A stretch of 64,000 nucleotides of DNA from Bradyrhizobiaceae bacterium PARB1 (GCA_002256345.1 NKIY01000007.1:34490-98489), one strand, 5' to 3'; counted from the stretch's first letter, positions 35,105-43,707 are shown. The notes: generated by a model from the sequence alone, not told the origin. A program made the numbers and translations.

Positions 35105-35494
35105 CTAGGCCGGCGTGAAGAACGGCAGTGGCGCGCCGTCGGTCGGCTTCCACACCACCTTTACCTTCTGGCCGATCTTCACCGTCTCCAGATCGCAATC
35201 GACGATGTTGGTCTGCAGCGACGGGCCTTCCTTCAGCGTCACATAGGCAATGACATAAGGGCCGGTCGCCGACTTGCGCATGTGGCTGTAGGTGTAGATC
35301 TCACCTTCGCCCGAACTCTCTTCCCACTCGGTCTTGTCGGAAAAACAGAACGGGCAGATCGAGCGCGGAAAGAAATGCGCGTCGCCGCAAGTGGTGCAGC
35401 GCTTGATCAGGAACTTGCCTTCCTTGGCCGCATCCCAGAACGGCTGGGTTTCCGGATTGCCGGCAGGGGTCGGATACTTCTTGGCTTCAGTCAT
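35105..35494 (-). CDS. Zn-ribbon/OB-fold (DUF35) acyl-CoA-binding partner of thiolase
   Basis: A 129-residue protein from ATG 35494, whose A overlaps the TGA of the thiolase gene (TGATG), so translation is coupled. The rubredoxin-like zinc site is CTTCGDAHFFPRSICPFC (CxxC-x11-CxxC), followed by an OB-fold (GEGEIYTYSHMRKSATGPYV). DUF35 proteins of this type form complexes with thiolase-fold proteins, for example Ltp2-like retro-aldolases in steroid degradation. Its function therefore depends on its partner. Confidence 0.88.
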   Translation of the reverse strand: MTEAKKYPTPAGNPETQPFWDAAKEGKFLIKRCTTCGDAHFFPRSICPFCFSDKTEWEESSGEGEIYTYSHMRKSATGPYVIAYVTLKEGPSLQTNIVDCDLETVKIGQKVKVVWKPTDGAPLPFFTPA

Positions 35495-36642
35495 CACACG
35501 CGCTCCAGAATGGCGGTCGAGGCAGCATGGCGCACGCCGAGCAGGCCGCCGGTGCCGTGAGCAATGGCGAGGTCGCAATTAGGGACCTGCAGCTTCGGAT
35601 GGGCTTCGCCGCGCAGCTGGCGCACGGCTTCGAGGATCTTGGTCATGCCACCGCGGTTGATCGGATGGTTGCTGCAGAGGCCGCCGCCATCGGTGTTGAA
35701 CGGCAGCTTGCCGACACCCGAGATCAGGTTGCCGTCGGAGACGAACTTGCCGCCCTCGCCCTTCTTGCAGAAGCCGAGATCCTCGAGCTGCATCAGCACG
35801 GTGATGGTGAATGAGTCATAGATCGACGCATACTTCATGTCCTGCGGCGTCACGCCCGCTTCCTCGAAAGCGCGCGGACCCGACCACACGCCGGCCGAAT
35901 AAGTGAGATCGAGATCCTTGCCGCCGCGCGGGCCCTTCATGGCCTCGCCATGGCCGATCAGGCGCACCAAGGGCTTCTTCAGGCTCTTGGCGATCGCTTC
36001 GGTGGTGACGATGAGCGCACCGCCGCCGTCGGTGACGACGCAGCAATCCATGCGGCGCAGCGGGTCCGAGATCATCGGCGAGTTCAGCACATCCTCGACA
36101 GTGACGACATCCTTCAGCATCGCATGCGGATTGTACTGCGCGTGATGCGAGGCGGCGACCTTGATCCAGGCGAGCTGTTCGGAGGTGGTGCCGTAATCGT
36201 GCATGTGGCGCATCGCGGCCATGCCATAGGCATTGTGCGTGGTGGCACCGAAGGCCGTTTCGAAATCGGCTTCGGCGCCCTGCGCGCGCGGCGCCGCCGG
36301 CATCGTGCGCGGCTTGCCCGCCAGCGTGATCAAGGCCACCGAACATTTGCCGAGCGCAATCGCCTGCGCGGCATGGCCGAGCGCGATGATGTAGGAGCAG
36401 CCGCCGGTCTCGGTGGAATCCACATGGCGCGGCTTGAGGCCGAGATAGTCGGTCATCGGCCAGAGGCCGCCATTGGCATCGCCGGCGATGAACAGGCCAT
36501 CAACGTCCTTATGCGTCAGGCCGGCGTCCTCGAGCGCGCCCTTGGCGACTTCGGCATGCAGCTGCCAGAGGGATTTGTCCGGCGCATGCCGCGTCGGATG
36601 CTCATAGATGCCCGCGATATAGGCCTTGCCCTTGATACTCAA
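35494..36642 (-). CDS. Thiolase-fold acetyltransferase / lipid-transfer-protein-like enzyme
   Basis: A 382-residue thiolase-superfamily protein from TTG 36642 (reads MSIKGKAYIAGIYEHPT), with GGAG a few bases upstream. The Cys at the nucleophile position is in TETGGCSYIIALGHAA, and a His is in LCSNHPINRGG; the usual C-terminal CxG motif is replaced by IAHGTGG. This is the SCP-x/Ltp subgroup. It could act as a thiolase or, with its coupled DUF35 partner, as a retro-aldolase. It is the first gene of the operon thiolase, DUF35, MaoC, SDR. Confidence 0.87.
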   Translation of the reverse strand: MSIKGKAYIAGIYEHPTRHAPDKSLWQLHAEVAKGALEDAGLTHKDVDGLFIAGDANGGLWPMTDYLGLKPRHVDSTETGGCSYIIALGHAAQAIALGKCSVALITLAGKPRTMPAAPRAQGAEADFETAFGATTHNAYGMAAMRHMHDYGTTSEQLAWIKVAASHHAQYNPHAMLKDVVTVEDVLNSPMISDPLRRMDCCVVTDGGGALIVTTEAIAKSLKKPLVRLIGHGEAMKGPRGGKDLDLTYSAGVWSGPRAFEEAGVTPQDMKYASIYDSFTITVLMQLEDLGFCKKGEGGKFVSDGNLISGVGKLPFNTDGGGLCSNHPINRGGMTKILEAVRQLRGEAHPKLQVPNCDLAIAHGTGGLLGVRHAASTAILERV

Positions 36643-36966
36643 TCGTCTCTCCGCTTGGTGTTTCGTCCCAGTTCAGTTTTTTCTGCCGGTTCGATGCAGG
36701 CTTGGCAAGCGACAACATTTCACACTGCGGACGCGAATTTCACTGAGCGGAATGGACGCATAAGTGTCGTGGAGGTTTTCGCTTGCCTGGAAGCAGTTTG
36801 CCAATCTGGTTCGCGAGCTCTCACAAAAGCGGAGAGCAGGATTTCCGGAATTGGTGGGCTGATGTGCAACGTCGATGCGACGATTATCACGACAGGCGCT
36901 CTCGTTCTCGCGGCGCTTGCGCGTCCGAGGTTTGAGCAGTTTCCCCTCGAGACATGAGGGGAGGCA

Positions 36967-37058
36967 GCACGCCGTCAGGCGCACTTGGTGGTTACTGACG
37001 CCGCCCCTGCCTGCCGGATCGCCGGCAAACTTGAGCCGCGCAACGCCTGACGGCGTGC
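36967..37058. repeat. Nested inverted repeat beside the 6S RNA gene
   Basis: GCACGCCGTCAGGCG (36967-36981) and CGCCTGACGGCGTGC (37044-37058) are perfect 15-bp complements around a 62-base loop, which itself holds the hairpin TGCCGG-ATCG-CCGGCA (37012-37027). This is inside the long gene-free stretch 36643-37183. Further left (36643-36960) is the probable promoter region of the thiolase operon; I see no gene there. Confidence 0.7.
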
Positions 37059-37183
37059 CACCGCGGGATTTTGGGCTGGAGGACCGTTCTGCCTGGCACC
37101 GGCACGTCCCGTCTGGCTCGGCTTTTCAGGGCAGCGAGCCTCGAAGACGTTGATCCCGACGGATTTCTCCGCCGTTCACCATG

Positions 37184-37338
37184 TGCCGTCGCAGCCGAAC
37201 TATCGGCTCTCCCCCGTAGTGGGGAGTGACGGTGGCCCCCGGCCTCCCGAGTCCAGCTTGCGAGGCTGGCCGCAGGCACCGCATCCTGTCCCGCTCAAAG
37301 AACGCCTCATGAGAGCGCCCCTCGCGAACAAGACGGCA
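37184..37338 (-). ncRNA. ssrS: 6S RNA
   Basis: The minus strand reads from UGCCGUC at 37338 to the complementary GACGGCA at 37184, about 155 bases closed by a 7-bp terminal stem. Just inside the stem are UUGUUCGCGAG on the left and GUUCGGCUGC on the right, matching the conserved 6S ends (E. coli: GAUGUUCGCAAG and GCCUGCGGCGGC). The apical part folds as GGCCAGC-CUCGCAA-GCUGG. A near-consensus sigma-70 promoter is in place upstream. 6S RNA mimics an open promoter and sequesters the housekeeping RNA polymerase in stationary phase. Ends are estimated to within a few bases. Confidence 0.75.
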
Positions 37339-37341
37339 GGG

Positions 37342-37370
37342 ATATAGGGTCAAGAGAGGAATATTGTCAA
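37342..37370 (-). promoter_or_regulatory. Sigma-70 promoter of 6S RNA
   Basis: On the minus strand TTGACA (37370-37365), a 17-base spacer and CTATAT (37347-37342) make one of the best sigma-70 promoters in the window. The predicted start, about 37336, coincides with the base of the 6S terminal stem. Confidence 0.75.
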
Positions 37371-37544
37371 GAACAAAAGAAGAACAACAGCAAATTGCAG
37401 CGACGCGCCCTCCCTCCCCCAAGCACGGCGCAGCCGTGCGCTGTGGGAAGAAGCGAGCGTCCAGCGAGCTTCGAGACGGTGGGGTGCTTCCCCAAACGCC
37501 GATGTCACGTGAGGAGAGACCCCACCCGGCGCTACGCGCCACCT

Positions 37545-37568
37545 ATGGCGGACGAATTCGTCCGCCAT
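37545..37568. repeat. 24-bp perfect palindrome
   Basis: ATGGCGGACGAA is followed immediately by its exact complement, a perfect dyad of 24 bases centred on GAATTC. It lies in a repeat-rich stretch (about 37400-37620, with CCCACCCGGCGCTACGCGCC nearby) between the 6S promoter and the end of rsh. Possibly a protein-binding site or part of a REP element. Confidence 0.6.
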
Positions 37569-37627
37569 ACCCCATTCGCTTCGCTCCTGGGAGGGAGACC
37601 ATCGGCTACGGTGAGCTACAATCCGCC

Positions 37628-39976
37628 CTACCCGTTCACGCGCTCCACCTTCGCGACCACCGCTTTCGCGCGCAGCTGGGCAATGATCGCGCTGAGGTGC
37701 TTCAAATCATAGACGCCGAGATCGATGGTCTGTTCGGTGAAATCCGGCGAGCGACGATGCATGCTGATATTGTCGATATTGCCGTCGTGATCGGCGATCA
37801 CCTGGGCGATCTGCGCAAGACTGCCGGGCTCGTTGACGTTTTGCAGGAACAGGCGTGCCGGGAAACGCTGCGGCGATGAATCGTCCACGTCCCAGCGCAC
37901 ATCGACCCAGCGCTCCGGCTCTTCCTCGAACTCGCGCAGCGCCGGTGACTGGATCGGATAGATGGTGATCCCCTCGCCCGGCGTGACGATGCCGACGATA
38001 CGATCGCCCGGCACAGCGCCGCCATTGGGTGCAAAGCGCACCGGCAGATCGGAATTGACGCCACCGATGGAGATCACGGAGGTGAACTTGCCCGCCCCCT
38101 CGCCCGAGCGCACCTTGTCGGCCGTGCTCTTCTTGTTCGCGGCATAACGGCCGCCGACGCGCTCTTCCTTGTAGTCGGGATACATCGCACGGGCGACGTC
38201 GGCGGCGCGGAGTTCGCCGCGGCCAACCGAAGCCATCACGTCATCGATCGACGAACGCGCGAGACGCGGCAGCGCGCCCTTGAGCTTGTCATCCGCATAT
38301 TCGATCTTGGCGCGCGCAAACAGGCGCTCAACGATGCGGCGGCCGAGGCTCGCATACTGATCGCGCATCGCGGTGCGGGTCGCCCGGCGGATCGCAGCGC
38401 GCGCCTTGCCAGTGATGGCGAGCGATTCCCACGCCGCCGGCGGCGCCTGCTGCGCCTTCGAAGTCAGCACCTCGACTTCATCACCGTTCTGCAGCTCCGA
38501 GGACAGCGGCGCGAATTTGCCGTTGATCTTGCAGCCCACGGCGCTGTTGCCGACATCGGTATGCACGGCATAGGCGAAGTCGATCACATTGGCATTGCGT
38601 GGCAGCGCGATCAGCTTGCCCTTCGGCGTGAAACAGAACACCTGATCGTGGAACAGCTCGAGCTTGGTGTGTTCGAGGAACTCTTCCGGATTGGTGCTTT
38701 CCGAGAGAATGCCGATGGTGTGGCGCAGCCAGGCAAAGGCGTTCGACTCACGCTTCAAGCGCTCGTTCGGCGAGCCCGCGCCTTCCTTGTAGAAGGCATG
38801 CGCCGCGATACCGTATTCGGCGATGCGGTTCATTTCCTCGGTGCGGACCTGCAATTCGACGCGCTGATTGCCGGGACCGATCACCGTGGTGTGGATCGAC
38901 CGGTAGTCGTTCTGCTTCGGCGTCGAAATGTAGTCCTTGAAGCGGCCGGGCACGACAGGCCAGGTCGTATGCACGACGCCGAGCGCGCGATAGCAGGCTT
39001 CGAGGTCTTCGAGGATAATGCGGAAACCGTAGATGTCGGAGAGCTGCTCGAAGCCGACCGACTTGCGCTTCATCTTGGTCCAGATCGAAAACGGCTTCTT
39101 GCGGCGGCCGGTGACGCGGGCCTTGATGCCGTTTTTCTGCAGCTTGCTCGACAGATGCGTCTCGATCATGCCGATCAGATCGCGGTTGCGCTCGGTGAGC
39201 GTATCGAGCCGCTGCATGACGACGAGATGAGCGTCGGGATCGAGAACCTTGAAGGACAGTTCTTCAAGTTCCTCGCGCATCGCCTGCATGCCCATGCGGC
39301 CGGCAAGCGGCGCATAGATATCCAGCGTCTCGTCAGCGATGCGGCGGCGCGAGGCCGGCGGCATGAATTCCATGGTCCGCATATTGTGCAGACGGTCCGC
39401 GAGCTTGATCAGCAGCACGCGCACGTCGTCAGCGATGGCGAGCAGCAGCTTGCGCAGGTTCTCGGCCTGCTTGGCCTCGCGGGAGACCAGCTCCAGCCGC
39501 TTCAGCTTGGTGAGGCCCTCGACCAGCGCGCCGATATCCGGGCCGAACAGCTTGTCGATCTCGGCCCGCGTCGCCTCGGTATCCTCGATGGTGTCATGCA
39601 GCAGCGCCGCCACGATGGTGGCGTCGTCGAGCTTGAGATCAGTGAGAATCGCCGCGACTTCGAGCGGATGGGTGAAATAGGGATCGCCGGAGGCCCGGGT
39701 CTGCTCGCCATGGGCGACCATGGCATAGACATAGGCGCGGTTGAGCAGATCCTCGTCGGTATTGGGGTTATAGACACGGACGCGTTCGACCAGATCGTAC
39801 TGACGCATCATACGGGCGCGGCCACCGCGCGCGGGCTTGCCAGCGCTGGTTGTATCGGGCGCCTGCGCCGGGCCCGGATTTGCGGGCGCAGCCGCCCCCT
39901 CCACCCGCGCCTGCGGGAGTGCCGTGGTATCGTTTGCGGCCTGCATCTGCCGTGACTGACGGCGCGACGTTGCCAT
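37628..39976 (-). CDS. rsh: Bifunctional (p)ppGpp synthetase/hydrolase, RelA/SpoT family
   Basis: A 782-residue stringent-response enzyme. ATG 39976 (MATSRRQSRQMQ) with GAGGA before it is preferred to GTG 40009. After a disordered 50-residue start, the hydrolase HD domain has THPLEVAAILTDL, VAALLHDTIEDT and LADRLHNMRT; the synthetase has YGFRIIL and FKDYISTPKQNDYRSIHTTV; then the TGS domain (FCFTPKGKLIALPRNANVID) and a C-terminal ACT domain (ARLFLQNVNEPGSLAQIAQV). All hydrolase and synthetase motifs are intact, so it should make and degrade the alarmone, as expected for the sole long Rsh of alphaproteobacteria. It is downstream of rpoZ on the same strand. Confidence 0.96.
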   Translation of the reverse strand: MATSRRQSRQMQAANDTTALPQARVEGAAAPANPGPAQAPDTTSAGKPARGGRARMMRQYDLVERVRVYNPNTDEDLLNRAYVYAMVAHGEQTRASGDPYFTHPLEVAAILTDLKLDDATIVAALLHDTIEDTEATRAEIDKLFGPDIGALVEGLTKLKRLELVSREAKQAENLRKLLLAIADDVRVLLIKLADRLHNMRTMEFMPPASRRRIADETLDIYAPLAGRMGMQAMREELEELSFKVLDPDAHLVVMQRLDTLTERNRDLIGMIETHLSSKLQKNGIKARVTGRRKKPFSIWTKMKRKSVGFEQLSDIYGFRIILEDLEACYRALGVVHTTWPVVPGRFKDYISTPKQNDYRSIHTTVIGPGNQRVELQVRTEEMNRIAEYGIAAHAFYKEGAGSPNERLKRESNAFAWLRHTIGILSESTNPEEFLEHTKLELFHDQVFCFTPKGKLIALPRNANVIDFAYAVHTDVGNSAVGCKINGKFAPLSSELQNGDEVEVLTSKAQQAPPAAWESLAITGKARAAIRRATRTAMRDQYASLGRRIVERLFARAKIEYADDKLKGALPRLARSSIDDVMASVGRGELRAADVARAMYPDYKEERVGGRYAANKKSTADKVRSGEGAGKFTSVISIGGVNSDLPVRFAPNGGAVPGDRIVGIVTPGEGITIYPIQSPALREFEEEPERWVDVRWDVDDSSPQRFPARLFLQNVNEPGSLAQIAQVIADHDGNIDNISMHRRSPDFTEQTIDLGVYDLKHLSAIIAQLRAKAVVAKVERVNG

Positions 39977-40151
39977 TGTCTTCCTCAATTCTGCCGAGTC
40001 GCTGATCACTGCTGAGTCTGCTTCATCCTCGATGGATCAGACGGCAGGATTTCTCTGTCTGAGCACGATCTTATCCGAAAATCGGCGCCCACTTTCCGGG
40101 ATCATGCGCGAACACAGCAGATAATTTGCCCCGAAACGCCACACAAATGCA

Positions 40152-40178
40152 AAGGCCCGGACTTGCGGTCCGGGCCTT
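40152..40178 (-). terminator. Hairpin after rpoZ
   Basis: AAGGCCCGGAC and GTCCGGGCCTT are perfect 11-bp complements around a 5-base loop, 40 bases beyond the rpoZ stop. On the minus strand it is followed by TGCATTTGTG, not a clean T-run, so it probably reduces but may not abolish read-through into rsh. Confidence 0.65.
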
Positions 40179-40217
40179 GTGCGAAACTGTGATGAACGGA
40201 GAGCGAAGCCTGTGGGC

Positions 40218-40610
40218 TTACTCGTCTTCTTCCGGCTGTTCTTCCGGCGGCGCGAGGCCTTCGAGGCCCTTGAGCAGCTCTTCCTCGGTCATGCGCTCGA
40301 CAGCCACTTCGGTGTCGTCGGCATCGACGCTGGCGCCGGCCGAACCGATCAGCGGCACCGTATCGGCTTCCGGCTCGTCCACTTCGACGAACTTCTGCAG
40401 GGAATGCACGAGTTCTTCGCGCAGATCTTCCGGCGAGATGGTCTCGTCGGCGATCTCGCGCAACGAGACGACCGGATTCTTGTCGTTGTCGCGATCAATC
40501 GTGAGTTGTGAACCCGACGAGATCATGCGGGCGCGGTGGGCTGCCAGCAGGACCAGATCGAAGCGATTATCGACCTTGTCGATGCAATCTTCTACGGTGA
40601 CGCGCGCCAT
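40218..40610 (-). CDS. rpoZ: RNA polymerase omega subunit
   Basis: A 130-residue protein starting [20 protein letters not shown], the conserved opening of alphaproteobacterial omega, followed by [20 protein letters not shown]. The acidic C-terminal extension (EEQPEEDE) is normal in this class. Omega helps assemble RNA polymerase and forms part of a ppGpp site, so its position next to rsh is functionally coherent and is conserved in alphaproteobacteria. Confidence 0.96.
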   Translation of the reverse strand: MARVTVEDCIDKVDNRFDLVLLAAHRARMISSGSQLTIDRDNDKNPVVSLREIADETISPEDLREELVHSLQKFVEVDEPEADTVPLIGSAGASVDADDTEVAVERMTEEELLKGLEGLAPPEEQPEEDE

Positions 40611-40758
40611 GAAATGTCGCTCCGTTGTGGTTGAGAGACCGAAAAATAGGATTGTTGCGCGCTAGGTATAGTGGCTTGGCACCCAGCGCAAGAACGAAAT
40701 TGGAATCCCGCTTCGCGGTTTTGTTTTCGACGGGATTATGTTACCCTCGAAAGACCCT

Positions 40759-40787
40759 TTGGATATTGGGCTTGGTATCATTAAATA
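40759..40787 (+). promoter_or_regulatory. Candidate promoter in the rpoZ/NYN divergent region
   Basis: TTGGAT, 17 bases, TAAATA on the + strand fit a sigma-70 promoter for the NYN-domain gene 240 bases downstream, implying a leader of about 235 bases. The gap 40611-41028 is distinctly AT-richer than its surroundings and holds no gene that I can support. Confidence 0.35.
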
Positions 40788-41028
40788 ACGGTCTTTCCGA
40801 CACCATTTGGGTCACCAAAAGGCTTTATTGCATCGGCAAAAAGATGAGCCTATCGCTCTCCTCTTCGCTTGCGTGATGTTCGGTCGGGCCGATCTGCCAG
40901 AAGGCGGGTAACGGATTTGATGCCGACGACTTGATGCCACGATCAGATATCACGACCCGATACCAATGCGTGGTGACGGTTTCGCTGCGCCAAAAACCAC
41001 AAACACAACGAACCCTAGAGAAAACTTG

Positions 41029-41655
41029 ATGTCTCAATCTTCTAACAAGATCGCGCTCTTCATCGATGGCGCCAATCTCTACGCCACGGCAAAGACGCTC
41101 GGTTTCGACATCGATTACAAGCGCCTTCTCAAGGAATTTCAGAGCCGCGGAACCCTCGTCCGTGCATTTTATTACACCGCGATCATCGAGGATCAGGAAT
41201 ATTCCTCGATTCGCCCGCTTATCGACTGGCTGGACTACAACGGCTACACGGTCGTCACCAAAGCCACCAAGGAATTCATCGACGCGTCGGGGCGGCGCAA
41301 GGTGAAGGGCAATATGGACATCGAGCTTGCCGTCGATGCCATGGAACTCGCAGAGCATGTGGACCAGATCGTGTTGTTTTCGGGCGACGGCGACTTCCGC
41401 TCGCTGGTGGAGGCCGTGCAGCGCCGCGGCGTGCGCGTGACGGTGGTCTCGACCATTTCGAGCCAGCCCCCGATGATCGCCGACGAACTGCGCCGCCAGG
41501 CGGATGTGTTCACGGATCTGATCGAGTTGCAGACCAAGATTGGCCGCGATCCATCCGAGCGTCCTGCCCCGCGCGAGCCGCGTCACCAGACACCGCAATT
41601 CCTGCAGCGCTCGGCCACGGTGGCACCGCGAGGCGACGACGATTTCGAAGACTGA
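41029..41655 (+). CDS. NYN-domain (LabA/DUF88) putative ribonuclease
   Basis: A 208-residue PIN-like protein from ATG 41029 (MSQSSNKIALFIDGANLYAT). The acidic metal site is formed by FIDGAN, KGNMDIELAVDA and LFSGDGDFRSLV, the standard NYN pattern. Such proteins are thought to cut RNA; the exact target is unknown. The C-terminal 40 residues are disordered and end in DDDFED. It is divergent from rpoZ, an arrangement I have seen in related genomes. Confidence 0.88.
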   Translation: MSQSSNKIALFIDGANLYATAKTLGFDIDYKRLLKEFQSRGTLVRAFYYTAIIEDQEYSSIRPLIDWLDYNGYTVVTKATKEFIDASGRRKVKGNMDIELAVDAMELAEHVDQIVLFSGDGDFRSLVEAVQRRGVRVTVVSTISSQPPMIADELRRQADVFTDLIELQTKIGRDPSERPAPREPRHQTPQFLQRSATVAPRGDDDFED

Positions 41656-41677
41656 GATTTCCAAAACCCGGACTCAG

Positions 41678-42364
41678 TTGAGCCGGCAACAGCCGGCGGT
41701 GGTCGCAGCCGCGACCTCCGCCGGCAGCGTCACCGATCCGAGCCGCGACTGCCCGCTCTGCCCGCGCCTCGTCGATTATCGGATGGCATTGCGGGCTCAG
41801 GAGCCCGACGCCTTCAACGCACCCGTCCCCTCGTTTGGCTCACCCGACGCGCAGCTTCTGATCGTCGGCCTAGCGCCTGGTGCGCAGGGCGCCAATCGCA
41901 CCGGCCGTCCTTTCACCGGCGATTATGCCGGCGATCTGCTCTACGACACCCTGCTCGATCTGGGCTTTGCCTCCGGCACCTATCACGCCCGGCCCGATGA
42001 CGGGCTGATGCTCACCAATGCCCGCATCAGCAATGCGGTGCGCTGCGTGCCGCCGCAAAACAAGCCGCTGCCGGTGGAGATCACCACCTGCAGGCCGTTC
42101 CTGATCGCGACCATGGAGACGATGCCTGATCTGCGTGCCATCGTGCTGCTCGGCCGCGTTGCCCATGACACGATGCTGAAGACGCTGGGCATTCGTGCCG
42201 TGACTGCACCATTCGCTCATGGCGCGGTGCATGAGGCTGGGCGGTTCAAGCTGTATGACAGCTATCATTGCTCGCGCTACAACACGAACACCGGCGTGCT
42301 GACGCCGGAGATGTTCCGTGCAGTGTTTGCGCGGGTGAAGGCGGATTTGGCGAGCGACGAGTGA
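41678..42364 (+). CDS. Uracil-DNA glycosylase, family 5-like (UdgB type)
   Basis: About 228 residues from TTG 41678; no ATG is available and the start could also be GTG 41699. The Fe-S cysteines begin in DCPLCPRLVDYR; active-site motif A is GLAPGAQGANRTGRPFTGDY, without the polar catalytic residue of family 1, and motif B is HCSRYNTNTGVLTPEM. This pattern is that of family 4/5 thermostable-type glycosylases, which remove uracil and some deaminated bases. It begins 22 bases after the NYN gene. Confidence 0.85.
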   Translation: MSRQQPAVVAAATSAGSVTDPSRDCPLCPRLVDYRMALRAQEPDAFNAPVPSFGSPDAQLLIVGLAPGAQGANRTGRPFTGDYAGDLLYDTLLDLGFASGTYHARPDDGLMLTNARISNAVRCVPPQNKPLPVEITTCRPFLIATMETMPDLRAIVLLGRVAHDTMLKTLGIRAVTAPFAHGAVHEAGRFKLYDSYHCSRYNTNTGVLTPEMFRAVFARVKADLASDE

Positions 42365-42371
42365 CGCTCTT

Positions 42372-42455
42372 GTCGTCACCCGGCTTGACCGGGCGACCTA
42401 ATGCACACTGACATTTCGGACTTTACTGGATCGCCCGGTCAAGCCGGGCGAAGAC
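42372..42455. repeat. Inverted repeat, GGATCGCCCGG family
   Basis: TCACCCGGCTTGACCGGGCGA faces TCGCCCGGTCAAGCCGGGCGA over a 35-base loop that ends TTTACTGGA. Same family as 12043-12112 and the half copy at 47896-47930. It separates two convergent genes and may end both transcripts. Confidence 0.7.
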
Positions 42456-42479
42456 AGCAAGTGGGTTGCGGCCGCCGAT

Positions 42480-43055
42480 CTAGACCGGATTGGCCTTCAG
42501 CCACGCCAGCACATCGCCCGCATTCCGGTCAGGCGGAAATACCGGGTAGAACACATGGGTGATGGTGCCGTCGTCAATAATCAGCGCCAGGCGCTTGATC
42601 AAAGTGAGATCGGCAACCTCCATCGTCGGCAGGTTCAGCGCATCGGCAAGTTCCAGCTTCTCGTCGGACAGGATCGGAAACGGCAGATGCAGGCGCGAGG
42701 CCATCTCCAGCTGATAGGCATTGCTCTGGGTCGATAGCCCGAACACATGTTTCGCACCGGCCGCGCGCAGCTCGGAAAACAGATCGCGAAACGAACAGGT
42801 CTGCGGCGTGCAGCCGCGGGCACCGGGGATCATGTCCCAGTCATCCACCAGTGCGATCTTGCCGGGCTCGCCGGTGCGCGGATAACCGAACACCACGGTG
42901 CGGCCTTTCAGTTCGGAGAGATCGACGGCGCTGTCGTCGGTGGCGCGCAGGCCAAGCGAGGGAATCGCCATGCCGACGAGATGCCCAGCGGCGCCGTCAT
43001 CCTCGGGCGCGGGGATCTTGCTCCAGTCGACATCGGTGAGGCTCGGTTGGGTCAT
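42480..43055 (-). CDS. Peroxiredoxin/redoxin of the Bcp (PrxQ) type
   Basis: A 191-residue thiol peroxidase-like protein. The active site is GCTPQTCSFRDLF with Cys82 and Cys87, the CxxxxC spacing of the atypical 2-Cys Bcp/PrxQ class. The upstream YPRTGEPGKI loop and downstream FGLSTQSNAYQLEMASRLHL strand fit the thioredoxin fold. The N-terminal 25 residues are an extension. It is flanked on both sides by palindromic repeats. Confidence 0.85.
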   Translation of the reverse strand: MTQPSLTDVDWSKIPAPEDDGAAGHLVGMAIPSLGLRATDDSAVDLSELKGRTVVFGYPRTGEPGKIALVDDWDMIPGARGCTPQTCSFRDLFSELRAAGAKHVFGLSTQSNAYQLEMASRLHLPFPILSDEKLELADALNLPTMEVADLTLIKRLALIIDDGTITHVFYPVFPPDRNAGDVLAWLKANPV

Positions 43056-43073
43056 CGACCATCTCTCATTCGC

Positions 43074-43166
43074 AGGATGGGTTGAGCGCAGCGATACCCA
43101 TCAACAACAATCACCGAAACCGATGGGTATCGCTCCGGCGCTTCGCGCCTGCGCTCGACCCATCCT
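43074..43166. repeat. Long inverted repeat
   Basis: AGGATGGGTTGAGCGCAGCG with ATACCCATC on the left faces GATGGGTATCGCTCC and the complement AGCGCAGGCGCGAAGCGCCG region, ending CGACCCATCCT. The arms pair over about 30 bases. It lies between the redoxin gene and smpB and probably limits read-through. Confidence 0.7.
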
Positions 43167-43178
43167 ACGTTCACACGA

Positions 43179-43652
43179 TCATCCCCGTGCGCGCAGCAAA
43201 CGGCCCTTCTCGCGGCTCCAGTCGCGATCCTTCTCGCTGGCACGCTTGTCGTGGAGCTGCTTGCCCTTGGCGAGCGCGAGCTGCAGCTTCACCCGGCCGC
43301 GCTCGTTGAAATACATCTTGAGCGGAATGAGCGTCATGCCCTGGCGCTCCACCGCGCCCATCAGCTTGTTGATCTGCTTGCGATGCAGCAGCAGTTTACG
43401 CGGCCGCTTCGGCTCGTGGTTGAAGCGGTTCGCCTGCAGATATTCGGGAATGTTGGCGTTGACCAGCCAGATCTCGCCGTCCTTCGGATCGGCATAGGAT
43501 TCCGCGATAGTGCTCTTGCCGTTGCGGATCGATTTCACTTCGGTACCGGTCAAGGCAATGCCCGCCTCCACCGTGTCTTCCACGGCGTAGTTAAAGCGGG
43601 CCTTGCGGTTTTCCGCAACGACTTTGATCGGGCGTTCGTTCTTCTCGGCCAT
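43179..43652 (-). CDS. smpB: SsrA-binding protein SmpB
   Basis: A 157-residue protein starting [20 protein letters not shown], needed with tmRNA to rescue stalled ribosomes. Typical features: [80 protein letters not shown] and the basic C-tail that enters the ribosome. ATG 43652 is used; an extra ATG at 43655 adds one Met. tmRNA itself was not seen in the window. Confidence 0.97.
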   Translation of the reverse strand: MAEKNERPIKVVAENRKARFNYAVEDTVEAGIALTGTEVKSIRNGKSTIAESYADPKDGEIWLVNANIPEYLQANRFNHEPKRPRKLLLHRKQINKLMGAVERQGMTLIPLKMYFNERGRVKLQLALAKGKQLHDKRASEKDRDWSREKGRLLRARG

Positions 43653-43707
43653 CATATTCTTTCGGTGCCAGGCCCCCGATATAGGAACGCCCGGCCCGCG
43701 GACCAGA

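Noticed and set aside
36875-37347. Arg/Pro-rich short frames on the plus strand between the thiolase operon and rsh
   Set aside because: They overlap the inverted repeat and 6S RNA region; the structure explains the openness better than coding.
40966-41028. Upstream start for the NYN protein
   Set aside because: The 21 extra residues lack family similarity; the ATG at 41029 begins the conserved domain.
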